10,318 nucleotides of DNA, taken from assembly GCA_013619035.1 (NCBI GenBank), contig JABXKX010000639.1, positions 1 through 10,318 on the forward strand. The letters run 5' to 3'. Position 1 is the first letter of the stretch; each line of letters starts with the position of its first letter. Shown one piece after another: positions 1 through 4,981 of the stretch. The notes under the pieces were generated by a model. It saw only the letters and a program-made list of their open reading frames with translations. It had not been told where the DNA came from and did no database searches. The position numbers were made by a program, and so were the translations under genes. Source of the stretch: Peptostreptococcaceae bacterium (lineage in GTDB: Bacteria > Bacillota_A > Clostridia > Peptostreptococcales > Acidaminobacteraceae).

Positions 1-53
1 CGATATACTTTAAGTATAAGAGATATTTATTTTATGATTGAGGGGAGGTCATC

Positions 54-1637
54 ATGAAACAAACATTATTAGGCGGTTTGGTTGCCGCTATCATAACAGC
101 TATCGTTTCCTGGTTTATGTTACCTGTATTAAATATTGGATTTGCACATGTTATCATTTTGGGATTTATATTTGTTGCAATTATGACAGCTGTGGGTTAT
201 GCGTTTCAGAAAAGGGAAAACATAAATCACTTACCAGGTAAAATTGGTGGTGTATTATCAGTACTATTGATTGGTATTATGATTGTTGGCATATTGTTTT
301 CAACAGCCATATTTAGATCAGATATAAAACAAAAAATGTTAGATGTAGAAGAAATAACATTTGACGAATCCATGCCCAATGTAGATATGGATAACTTAGT
401 CATTTGGGATGAATCGGATGCTATTAGATTTGGTGAAAAACTGATTACAGAAAAGGATCCATCACTAGGATCTATGTATGAGATTTCATCAGAATATGGT
501 ACCTTATCGGTTGTTGATGGTAAACCACACTGGTTATTTCCTTTAGAACATTCTGGTTTGTTTAAATACTTTAAAAATCAAACTGTACCAGGATACATTA
601 AGGTGAATGCAACAACTGGGGAGGCAGAGTTTGTTGATTCAGAGTTCTCTGTTTGTCCCTCCGCGAGTTTTGGCAATGATCTTAAGCGAGTGGTTTACTC
701 AGAGTATAAGACTGTAGGACTGACAGATTATTCATTTGAAGAAAATGAAGCAGGTGAACCTAGATGGGTCATTACAGCCTATACACATAAAACGGGATTT
801 TCTACTTCCGAAGTAGAAGGTGTGATTGTAGTGGATCCAGTGACAAAAGACGTTGAATTCTTTGAAAAAGATGAACAACCCGATTGGATAGACAGAGTTT
901 CATCAAAAGAAATATTCAAAGAACATTTGGATGATTGGGGTAGTTATATCAATGGTTGGTGGAATCCTTCTGATAAAGGCAAACTTAAAAATACCGATGG
1001 TATCGGTTATGTCTTTAAAGATGGGAATATCTACTTTTACACAGGCATCACATCTTATGGTGGAGATGAAGCAACTACCGGATTTTTAATATACAATCCA
1101 AGAACCTGTAAAGCTGAGTACAATAGAATTTCAGGATCCACAGAAAACAAAGCGATGGGTCTAATGGAAGAGTTGGTTCAAAATGCAGGGTATACAGCCA
1201 AGTATCCTTATCTTATTAATATCAATGGTTCAGCAACGTACCTTTCAACTTTAAAAGGCAATAGTGGTAACGTTGTAGGATATGCTTTATCATCGGTTGA
1301 TAATTATAGAGCTGTTGCTTGGGGAAAAACTTTAAGAGAAGCTCAGACTGAGTATAATAGAATACTGATCTCAGAAGGGGCTGCCACTAATTCTTTAAGT
1401 GACCAGTACAGTAGCTTAGAAGAAATAAAAGGCACTGTTTCTCGAGTGGGCTATTTAAAAGAAGGTTACTTTATCGTTAAATTTACAAATAGTGAAACTT
1501 TATTTGTTGTCTCAGTGGATCAATACCCACTCGTTGCTTTAACCGAAAAAGGAGATACCGTTGTTATCAGTTACTTGGAAACGGAAGAACAGATAAAGAT
1601 AGATGCTTTAGATTTTAAAAACAAATCCATTGAATAA
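54..1637 (+). CDS. Membrane-anchored protein of unknown function, 527 aa
   Basis: I cannot assign a function. The ATG follows a strong GGGGAGGT ribosome binding site (41-48). Three hydrophobic segments (about residues 4-24, 28-51 and 63-87) form an N-terminal membrane anchor, followed by about 435 mostly polar residues, probably extracytoplasmic. The soluble part has repeated beta-rich units with PepSY-like spacing: 'GYIKVNATTGEAEFV' near 181, 'GVIVVDPVTKDVEFF' near 257, and 'GFLIYNPRTCKAEY' near 343. A segment near 391-440 ('NGSATYLSTLKGNSGNVVGYAL', read in two halves) resembles a region I recall from unannotated Bacillota membrane proteins sometimes mislabelled as Tat-signal or CvpA proteins; this is memory, not a search. 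The last 60 residues are a separate beta-rich, OB-like segment. No catalytic motif or CXXC is visible. It stands alone, with its own terminator just after the stop. Confidence 0.85.
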   Translation: MKQTLLGGLVAAIITAIVSWFMLPVLNIGFAHVIILGFIFVAIMTAVGYAFQKRENINHLPGKIGGVLSVLLIGIMIVGILFSTAIFRSDIKQKMLDVEEITFDESMPNVDMDNLVIWDESDAIRFGEKLITEKDPSLGSMYEISSEYGTLSVVDGKPHWLFPLEHSGLFKYFKNQTVPGYIKVNATTGEAEFVDSEFSVCPSASFGNDLKRVVYSEYKTVGLTDYSFEENEAGEPRWVITAYTHKTGFSTSEVEGVIVVDPVTKDVEFFEKDEQPDWIDRVSSKEIFKEHLDDWGSYINGWWNPSDKGKLKNTDGIGYVFKDGNIYFYTGITSYGGDEATTGFLIYNPRTCKAEYNRISGSTENKAMGLMEELVQNAGYTAKYPYLININGSATYLSTLKGNSGNVVGYALSSVDNYRAVAWGKTLREAQTEYNRILISEGAATNSLSDQYSSLEEIKGTVSRVGYLKEGYFIVKFTNSETLFVVSVDQYPLVALTEKGDTVVISYLETEEQIKIDALDFKNKSIE

Positions 1638-1641
1638 GAAG

Positions 1642-1668
1642 AATCCAAGCTTGCTTGGATTTTTCTTC
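1642..1668 (+). terminator. Intrinsic terminator after the membrane protein gene
   Basis: The arms AATCCAAG and CTTGGATT form a perfect 8-bp stem with a CTTG loop (1642-1661), followed by a T-rich tail. It begins four bases after the TAA stop and separates the first gene from the GGDEF gene. Confidence 0.85.
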
Positions 1669-1684
1669 GTGTAAATAGTATATT
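1655..1684 (+). promoter_or_regulatory. Possible promoter of the GGDEF unit
   Basis: TATATT (1679-1684) matches five of six bases of the -10 consensus. An 18-base spacer separates it from TTGGAT (1655-1660), a weak -35 inside the preceding terminator stem. The first TTG of the reading frame (1685) lies right against this -10, which argues that translation starts later, at 1718. Confidence 0.35.
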
Positions 1685-1717
1685 TTGGGGTATGTTCAAA
1701 TTATAGGAGATTTGCTT

Positions 1718-2890
1718 ATGAATGGATTAGTTGGGCTAATAGAATTAAACAGTAAAGATTTGATTGGTATCTTAGTGTGGAGTAACTTAGCATTAAGTCT
1801 GTTGGTCTTTGGTTATAAATTTACACGTACTGAATCCAACGAAAAGAGAATGATTACATTGTATGGGCATTCAAGATTTCTTCAAGGAGTTGCATGGCTT
1901 TTATTATTTCTAAGAGGAGATATACCAATTGTTTTATCACAAGATTTAGGTAATGTGATTTTGTTTGCTAGTTTTTATTTTGAAGCCCTTGTTATGTTAG
2001 TGATGATTAAACACTTAAATAAATTAAGTTTATTGATAGAAAGTCTGATCTTAATAGTTTCTTGTATTGGATTTATTCTGATACCAGTAGAGGAACCGGG
2101 ACGTGTTTATATCATTGCATCGTCATTTATAATTTTTTCGCTTTTTATTTATCCTACAACTTTATATATGTTTAGTAAATCCAGTTCCAAATTTAAACGT
2201 CATATCGGATTATTATATGTCTTCTTTTGTTCAGTGATGGTTTTAAGAGGTATTAATGCCCACTTTGAAAATATGTCTTTATTTACAGTGAACCATATTC
2301 AAAATTTTAGTTATATTACCCTAGTGTTGTTGGTTGTGGTCAGTGGACCCGGTTTTTTATTGTTAACCAAAGAAGAGTCTGAGAAGGCTTTGATGGAGTT
2401 GGCGACACATGATATGTTAACTCGGATACCTAATAGAAGATATTTTATGGATAGAGCGGTGGGAATTCTTGAGAACCACAGGAGGCATAAACATGTCTTA
2501 TCAATGTTGTTTATCGATATAGATTATTTTAAAAAAATTAATGATACGTATGGTCATGCTTTTGGTGATAAAGTTTTGATTCATTTAGGAAAGGCTTTAA
2601 TAACAACAATGAGAATCAATGATTTATATTGTCGTTACGGCGGAGAAGAATTTATTGTTGTTTTATCAGAAACAGAATTAGCAGGTGCAGAAAAATACAT
2701 TGAACGATTAAGAGAAGAAATTAGTAAGACCACCTTGTTAAAAGAAGGATTCGAGTATACTATTAGTATAGGTTTGATAACTTTGATACCAGAAAAACAT
2801 TCGTTAGAAGAAGTCGTTAGAAAAAGTGACGAAGCGATGTATCAAGCTAAAATGAATGGTCGAAACCAATATGTCGTTTACAAGGAGTAA
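1718..2890 (+). CDS. Membrane-bound diguanylate cyclase, GGDEF domain, 390 aa
   Basis: Likely makes cyclic di-GMP from two GTP. About seven hydrophobic helices (near residues 14-34, 55-73, 79-98, 104-124, 128-151, 162-181 and 197-216) form an N-terminal membrane sensor of unknown ligand, followed by a complete GGDEF domain (about 225-390). Visible motifs are 'HDMLTRIPNRRYF' at 231, the metal-binding 'FIDIDYFKKINDTYGH' at 265-280, the catalytic GGEEF at 308-312, and an RxxD inhibitory site (RIND, 299-302) exactly five residues upstream. The enzyme should therefore be active and subject to product inhibition. No EAL or HD-GYP domain is present. I chose ATG 1718, preceded by AGGAG at 1705-1709. 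An upstream in-frame TTG at 1685 lacks a ribosome binding site and would add 11 residues. The next gene starts three bases after the stop. Confidence 0.93.
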   Translation: MNGLVGLIELNSKDLIGILVWSNLALSLLVFGYKFTRTESNEKRMITLYGHSRFLQGVAWLLLFLRGDIPIVLSQDLGNVILFASFYFEALVMLVMIKHLNKLSLLIESLILIVSCIGFILIPVEEPGRVYIIASSFIIFSLFIYPTTLYMFSKSSSKFKRHIGLLYVFFCSVMVLRGINAHFENMSLFTVNHIQNFSYITLVLLVVVSGPGFLLLTKEESEKALMELATHDMLTRIPNRRYFMDRAVGILENHRRHKHVLSMLFIDIDYFKKINDTYGHAFGDKVLIHLGKALITTMRINDLYCRYGGEEFIVVLSETELAGAEKYIERLREEISKTTLLKEGFEYTISIGLITLIPEKHSLEEVVRKSDEAMYQAKMNGRNQYVVYKE

Positions 2891-2892
2891 GT

Positions 2893-3786
2893 ATGTTTGA
2901 TAAAATTGTATCGGTAGATTACACGGGCATGGTGCCTGATGTTAAAGAAGCACTGAGTAAGTTAGCAAAAGAAGTGGTGTATTACGATGATTATCCCTCA
3001 GATCAAGACGTTATTTTATCAAGAGTAAAAGATGCAGATGTGATCTTAGTCTCTTGGAATACGAGAATTGAAAGAGATATTATTGAAAATTGTCCAAATC
3101 TTAAATATGTTGGCATGTGTTGCAGTTTAATAGATGAAATGAGTGCCAATGTAGATGTCAAAGCGTGTAGAGAAAGAAACATTCCAGTATTAGGTGTAAG
3201 AGATTATGGTGATGAAGGTGTTGTTGAATTCATCTTAGCTGAATTAATCAAATTATTACATGGATTTGGTAACCATCAATGGAAAGATGGCATATTAGAA
3301 CTATCAAAACAAAAATTAGGAATCATTGGCATGGGCGCTTTAGGACAAATGTTAGCCAGTCGTGCGAATGCATTTGGTATGGATGTTTATTATTACAGTC
3401 GTACAAGAAAAGAACCTATTGAAAATGATCATATAAAATATTTGCCATTAGAAGAACTTCTCGAAACGGTGGATATGGTATCGACTCATTTACCTCGTCA
3501 TACCAAAGTATTGGAAAAAGAACATTTTAAGTTATTTGGTTCTGGTAAAATTTTTATCAATACATCTTTAGGACCAACATACGATGTAGACGGTTTTTTA
3601 GAATGGATGGCAGATGACACTAACTATTCGATTATGGATAGTGAAGCCATGGGTATCTACAAAGAACAATTTTTAAAATTAGACCATCTGATCAGCAGTA
3701 ACAAAGTATCTGGATGGACAGAACAAGCCAAAGAGAGATTGTCTTTTAAGGTCCTAGAAAATATCAACAGTATAACGCTTGATTAA
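2893..3786 (+). CDS. D-2-hydroxyacid dehydrogenase-like NAD-binding protein, catalytic residues altered, 297 aa
   Basis: The fold is that of NAD-dependent D-isomer 2-hydroxyacid dehydrogenases. There is an N-terminal flavodoxin-like half with 'ADVILVSWNTRIERDIIENCPNLKYVG' (48-74, read in two halves), then a Rossmann domain with GMGALG at 146-151, 'HLPRHTKVL' near 199 and a C-terminal 'GWTEQAKERL' near 274. In active enzymes a substrate-binding Arg sits in an N(T/S)xRG motif and a catalytic His sits two residues before xGWT-type sequence. Here these read 'INTSLG' (Leu226) and 'SNKVSGWT' (Lys271), while the acidic residue near 251 (Glu) may remain. At 297 aa it is shorter than typical members (about 310-340). 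Activity on a 2-hydroxyacid is therefore doubtful, and it may be a sensor, a reductase with other chemistry, or inactive. Its ribosome binding site (AGGAG, 2883-2887) lies inside the end of the GGDEF gene, so the two genes are translationally coupled. Confidence 0.8.
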   Translation: MFDKIVSVDYTGMVPDVKEALSKLAKEVVYYDDYPSDQDVILSRVKDADVILVSWNTRIERDIIENCPNLKYVGMCCSLIDEMSANVDVKACRERNIPVLGVRDYGDEGVVEFILAELIKLLHGFGNHQWKDGILELSKQKLGIIGMGALGQMLASRANAFGMDVYYYSRTRKEPIENDHIKYLPLEELLETVDMVSTHLPRHTKVLEKEHFKLFGSGKIFINTSLGPTYDVDGFLEWMADDTNYSIMDSEAMGIYKEQFLKLDHLISSNKVSGWTEQAKERLSFKVLENINSITLD

Positions 3787-3799
3787 AGTGTTTTTTCTT
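3774..3799 (+). terminator. Weak intrinsic terminator overlapping the dehydrogenase-like stop codon
   Basis: AACGCTT (3774-3780) pairs with AAGTGTT (3786-3792) as seven pairs including one G-U, with a GATTA loop, followed by TTTT-C-TT. The stem contains the TAA stop of the upstream gene and the tail runs into the next promoter. Confidence 0.6.
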
Positions 3800-3816
3800 A
3801 TAAATGATGATATAAT
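3789..3816 (+). promoter_or_regulatory. Extended -10 promoter of the DUF1456 gene
   Basis: A perfect TATAAT (3811-3816) is preceded by TGA, giving the extended form TGnTATAAT. The T-rich stretch near 3789-3794 (TGTTTT, 16-base spacer) would be a poor -35, which an extended -10 tolerates. Transcription would start near 3823, leaving a leader of about 67 bases. Confidence 0.7.
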
Positions 3817-3823
3817 CAATCTA

Positions 3824-3875
3824 TCTTCAAACTCGAAAGAGTAAAGTACTGGTGATTGTCATTAATGCTTGAAGA
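3824..3875 (+). promoter_or_regulatory. Foldable 5' leader of the DUF1456 gene
   Basis: TCTTCAA (3824-3830) is fully complementary to TTGAAGA (3869-3875). Immediately inside, ACTC-GAAA-GAGT (3831-3842) forms a GNRA-capped hairpin stacked on the outer helix. A weak third stem is possible around GGTGA/TCATT (3853-3865). The shape would be a small junction ending six bases before the ribosome binding site GGAGG (3881-3885). No known riboswitch class is recognised, and it could be chance or an mRNA stabiliser. Confidence 0.3.
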
Positions 3876-3889
3876 ATTTTGGAGGATAT

Positions 3890-4363
3890 ATGAATAATAC
3901 AGAACGATTAATGAGATTAAGTGATGCATTAGGCTTTGAAGCTTTAGATATAGTGGAAGTATTTGAGTTAGGTCATATTGAAATGAGTGAAGAAGCAGTT
4001 AATAAACTTTTATTGGGCCAAAACGAAACGCCATTTGAATATGAAACACTTGAAGCTTTTCTGAATGGTTTAATCGTGTTTAATAGAGGTGAACAACCTT
4101 TAAAACCAGGTCAAACAGAAAGACAGCCAATGATGATAGAAGATCCAAGAAGTACTAATAATGTGATGCTTAAGAAGCTAAAAATAGCTTTTTCTCTTAG
4201 CAGTGAAGATATGTTGGATTTGTTTAAAGTAGTTGAGATTAGTATCTCCAAAGATAAATTATCATCATTGTTTAGAAAAGAAGGTCATAAGAGTTATAAA
4301 TATTGCAGAGATGTTTATGTTGTAGGATTTTTAAAAGCTTTAGGTCAAAGAAGTATGATGTAG
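3890..4363 (+). CDS. DUF1456 family protein (YehS-like), 157 aa
   Basis: The protein is two copies of the DUF1456 helical unit. Repeat one (about residues 3-66) reads 'NTERLMRLSDALGF...IVEVFELG...LEAFLNGLIVFNRG', and repeat two (about 90-151) reads 'NNVMLKKLKIAFSL...MLDLFKVV...YCRDVYVVGFLKAL'. Length matches E. coli YehS (156 aa). The family's biochemical role is unknown. It is small, soluble and has no signal peptide or catalytic motif. I chose ATG 3890 because GGAGG at 3881-3885 sits just upstream. An in-frame TTG at 3869 would put the ribosome binding site inside the coding region. It is a single-gene unit with its own promoter and terminator and is probably independent of the hyd operon. 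Confidence 0.9.
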   Translation: MNNTERLMRLSDALGFEALDIVEVFELGHIEMSEEAVNKLLLGQNETPFEYETLEAFLNGLIVFNRGEQPLKPGQTERQPMMIEDPRSTNNVMLKKLKIAFSLSSEDMLDLFKVVEISISKDKLSSLFRKEGHKSYKYCRDVYVVGFLKALGQRSMM

Positions 4364-4386
4364 GTTTCGTTTACCTGCATCTTTTT
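4357..4386 (+). terminator. Intrinsic terminator overlapping the DUF1456 stop codon
   Basis: GATGTAGGT (4357-4365) pairs with ACCTGCATC (4373-4381) as nine pairs including one G-U, with a 7-base loop, followed by TTTTT (4382-4386). The last sense codon and the TAG lie inside the stem. Confidence 0.88.
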
Positions 4387-4389
4387 AAT

Positions 4390-4440
4390 TACACTAAAAA
4401 AGTATAATAAGATTGTTGCTTTTTTCACAATCTTAGTGTA
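4390..4440. repeat. Nested inverted repeat with embedded TATAAT
   Basis: The outer arms TACACTAA (4390-4397) and TTAGTGTA (4433-4440) are perfect inverted repeats. Inside them TAAGATTGT (4408-4416) and ACAATCTTA (4427-4435) form a second 9-bp inverted repeat, sharing three bases with the right outer arm. TATAAT (4403-4408) lies in the one-sided bulge. It could be a regulated promoter, a minus-strand terminator (the reverse strand ends in a T-rich run) or a tiny palindromic element. Confidence 0.5.
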
Positions 4441-4514
4441 TTCTAAATATATACCATCTCTATGAGAGAAATCTTCTAGACGTGGTTTCAACATAGCAAA
4501 CCTAATGAAGAAAG

Positions 4515-4544
4515 TTGATTCTTTTTCAAAAGGAACGCCATAAT
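4515..4544 (+). promoter_or_regulatory. Probable hyd operon promoter
   Basis: TTGATT (4515-4520) and CATAAT (4539-4544) are separated by 18 bases and match four and five of six consensus positions. Transcription would start near 4551, giving a leader of about 170 bases. The TATAAT at 4403-4408 is an alternative but has no good -35. Confidence 0.4.
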
Positions 4545-4583
4545 ATATAAGTACGATTGTGCTTGTCTTATTTTTGTGTGCTT

Positions 4584-4612
4584 CTTTCTCATTATGTTGG
4601 GGAAGTTTTTTT
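4584..4612 (+). terminator. Terminator-like hairpin inside the hyd leader
   Basis: CTTTCTC (4584-4590) pairs with GGGGAAG (4599-4605) as seven pairs including two G-U, with an 8-base loop, directly followed by seven T (4606-4612). It lies between the likely promoter and the first hyd gene, so it could act as an attenuator or as the 3' end of a short RNA. The stem is only moderately stable. Confidence 0.4.
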
Positions 4613-4641
4613 ATTTGGAGAAAAGTTTATTCAAAACAAAC

Positions 4642-4670
4642 TGTGAAAAGGTTGGAATGGCTTATTCACA
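4642..4670 (+). promoter_or_regulatory. Leader hairpin A with GGA-containing loop
   Basis: TGTGAAAAG (4642-4650) pairs with CTTATTCACA (4661-4670): nine pairs with one bulged A. The 10-base loop GTTGGAATGG resembles the real ribosome binding region GGTTGGAGG downstream, and the eight bases AGGTTGGA occur at both 4649-4656 and 4705-4712. Confidence 0.5.
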
Positions 4671-4681
4671 AAGCTACGGAT

Positions 4682-4705
4682 TGAAATGTGTGATAACACA
4701 TTTCA
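4682..4705 (+). promoter_or_regulatory. Perfect 10-bp palindrome before the hyd operon
   Basis: The arms TGAAATGTGT (4682-4691) and ACACATTTCA (4696-4705) are perfectly complementary around GATA. The palindrome ends four bases before GGAGG (4710-4714). As DNA it could be a dimer operator, and as RNA it is a stable stem next to the ribosome binding site. It does not match the FNR (TTGAT-N4-ATCAA) or Rex consensus. Confidence 0.6.
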
Positions 4706-4719
4706 GGTTGGAGGAAAGT

Positions 4720-4971
4720 ATGAAAAAAATTGGTGTTATTTCTGCAGTATTAGATGATCCGCTTAGAACAAATCAAAAATTCAATGATATCGTATCTGAT
4801 TTTCAGGGAATTATTCGTGGTAGAATGGGGATTCCTTTTATGGAAGAACATATATCAGTTGTTTCTTTAACCGTTTGTGGCGATCTAGATGAAATTAATG
4901 AACTAACAGGAAAACTTGGAAATGTAGATGGTGTTACTGTTAAGACTGCTATCTCTAAGAAGACATTGTAG
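4720..4971 (+). CDS. TM1266-family iron-only hydrogenase system regulator, 83 aa
   Basis: This small protein belongs to the family named putative iron-only hydrogenase system regulator (TM1266 type), found beside hyd maturation genes in many anaerobes. The features seen are an N-terminal 'KKIGVISAVLDDP', the central 'IIRGRMGIPF' (31-40), a 'ISVVSLTVCGDLDEINELTGKLG' stretch (45-67, read in two halves) and 'GVTVKTAISK' at the end. The predicted beta-alpha-beta arrangement resembles the ACT-like C-terminal domain of NikR, with no DNA-binding domain, so the regulator label is inferred by the family name only. I chose ATG 4720 with GGAGG at 4710-4714. The frame stays open upstream to 4576, but that part lacks a ribosome binding site and covers the leader hairpins. 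Its TAG stop overlaps the ribosome binding site of hydE, so the two are coupled. Confidence 0.9.
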   Translation: MKKIGVISAVLDDPLRTNQKFNDIVSDFQGIIRGRMGIPFMEEHISVVSLTVCGDLDEINELTGKLGNVDGVTVKTAISKKTL

Positions 4972-4981
4972 GAGGTGCCTA

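Larger units (their letters stand above)
4364..4719 (+). other. Gene-free region and structured leader of the hyd operon
   Basis: This 356-base stretch has no supportable gene. In order it holds the end of the DUF1456 terminator, a nested inverted repeat with an embedded TATAAT (4390-4440), a weak hairpin GAAATC/GGTTTC (4468-4489), a probable promoter (4515-4544), a terminator-like hairpin with a run of seven T (4584-4612), a small hairpin AGTTT/AAACT (4624-4642), a strong hairpin (4642-4670), a perfect palindrome (4682-4705), and the ribosome binding site of the TM1266-family gene (GGAGG, 4710-4714). Short ATG frames here lack ribosome binding sites. Confidence 0.75.

Noticed and set aside
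1..53. Promoter with TATAAG at 15-20
   Set aside because: The matching -35 would lie before the window start, so it cannot be supported.
4506..4544. 12-codon leader peptide (MKKVDSFSKGTP)
   Set aside because: No ribosome binding site, no run of a regulatory codon, and it overlaps the likely promoter, so it would not be fully transcribed.
4642..4705. FNR, CRP or Rex operator
   Set aside because: TGTGA/TCACA half-sites in hairpin A are 19 bases apart, and the palindrome at 4682 does not match the FNR or Rex spacing and sequence.
4576..4719. N-terminal extension of the TM1266-family gene (frame open upstream to 4576)
   Set aside because: The extension has no ribosome binding site, family members are about 80 residues, and GGAGG at 4710-4714 fits ATG 4720.
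4928..4981. Longer HydE start overlapping the upstream gene
   Set aside because: It would add an Arg/Leu-rich head read from within the TM1266 gene. The TTG at 4982 has a strong ribosome binding site and gives family length.
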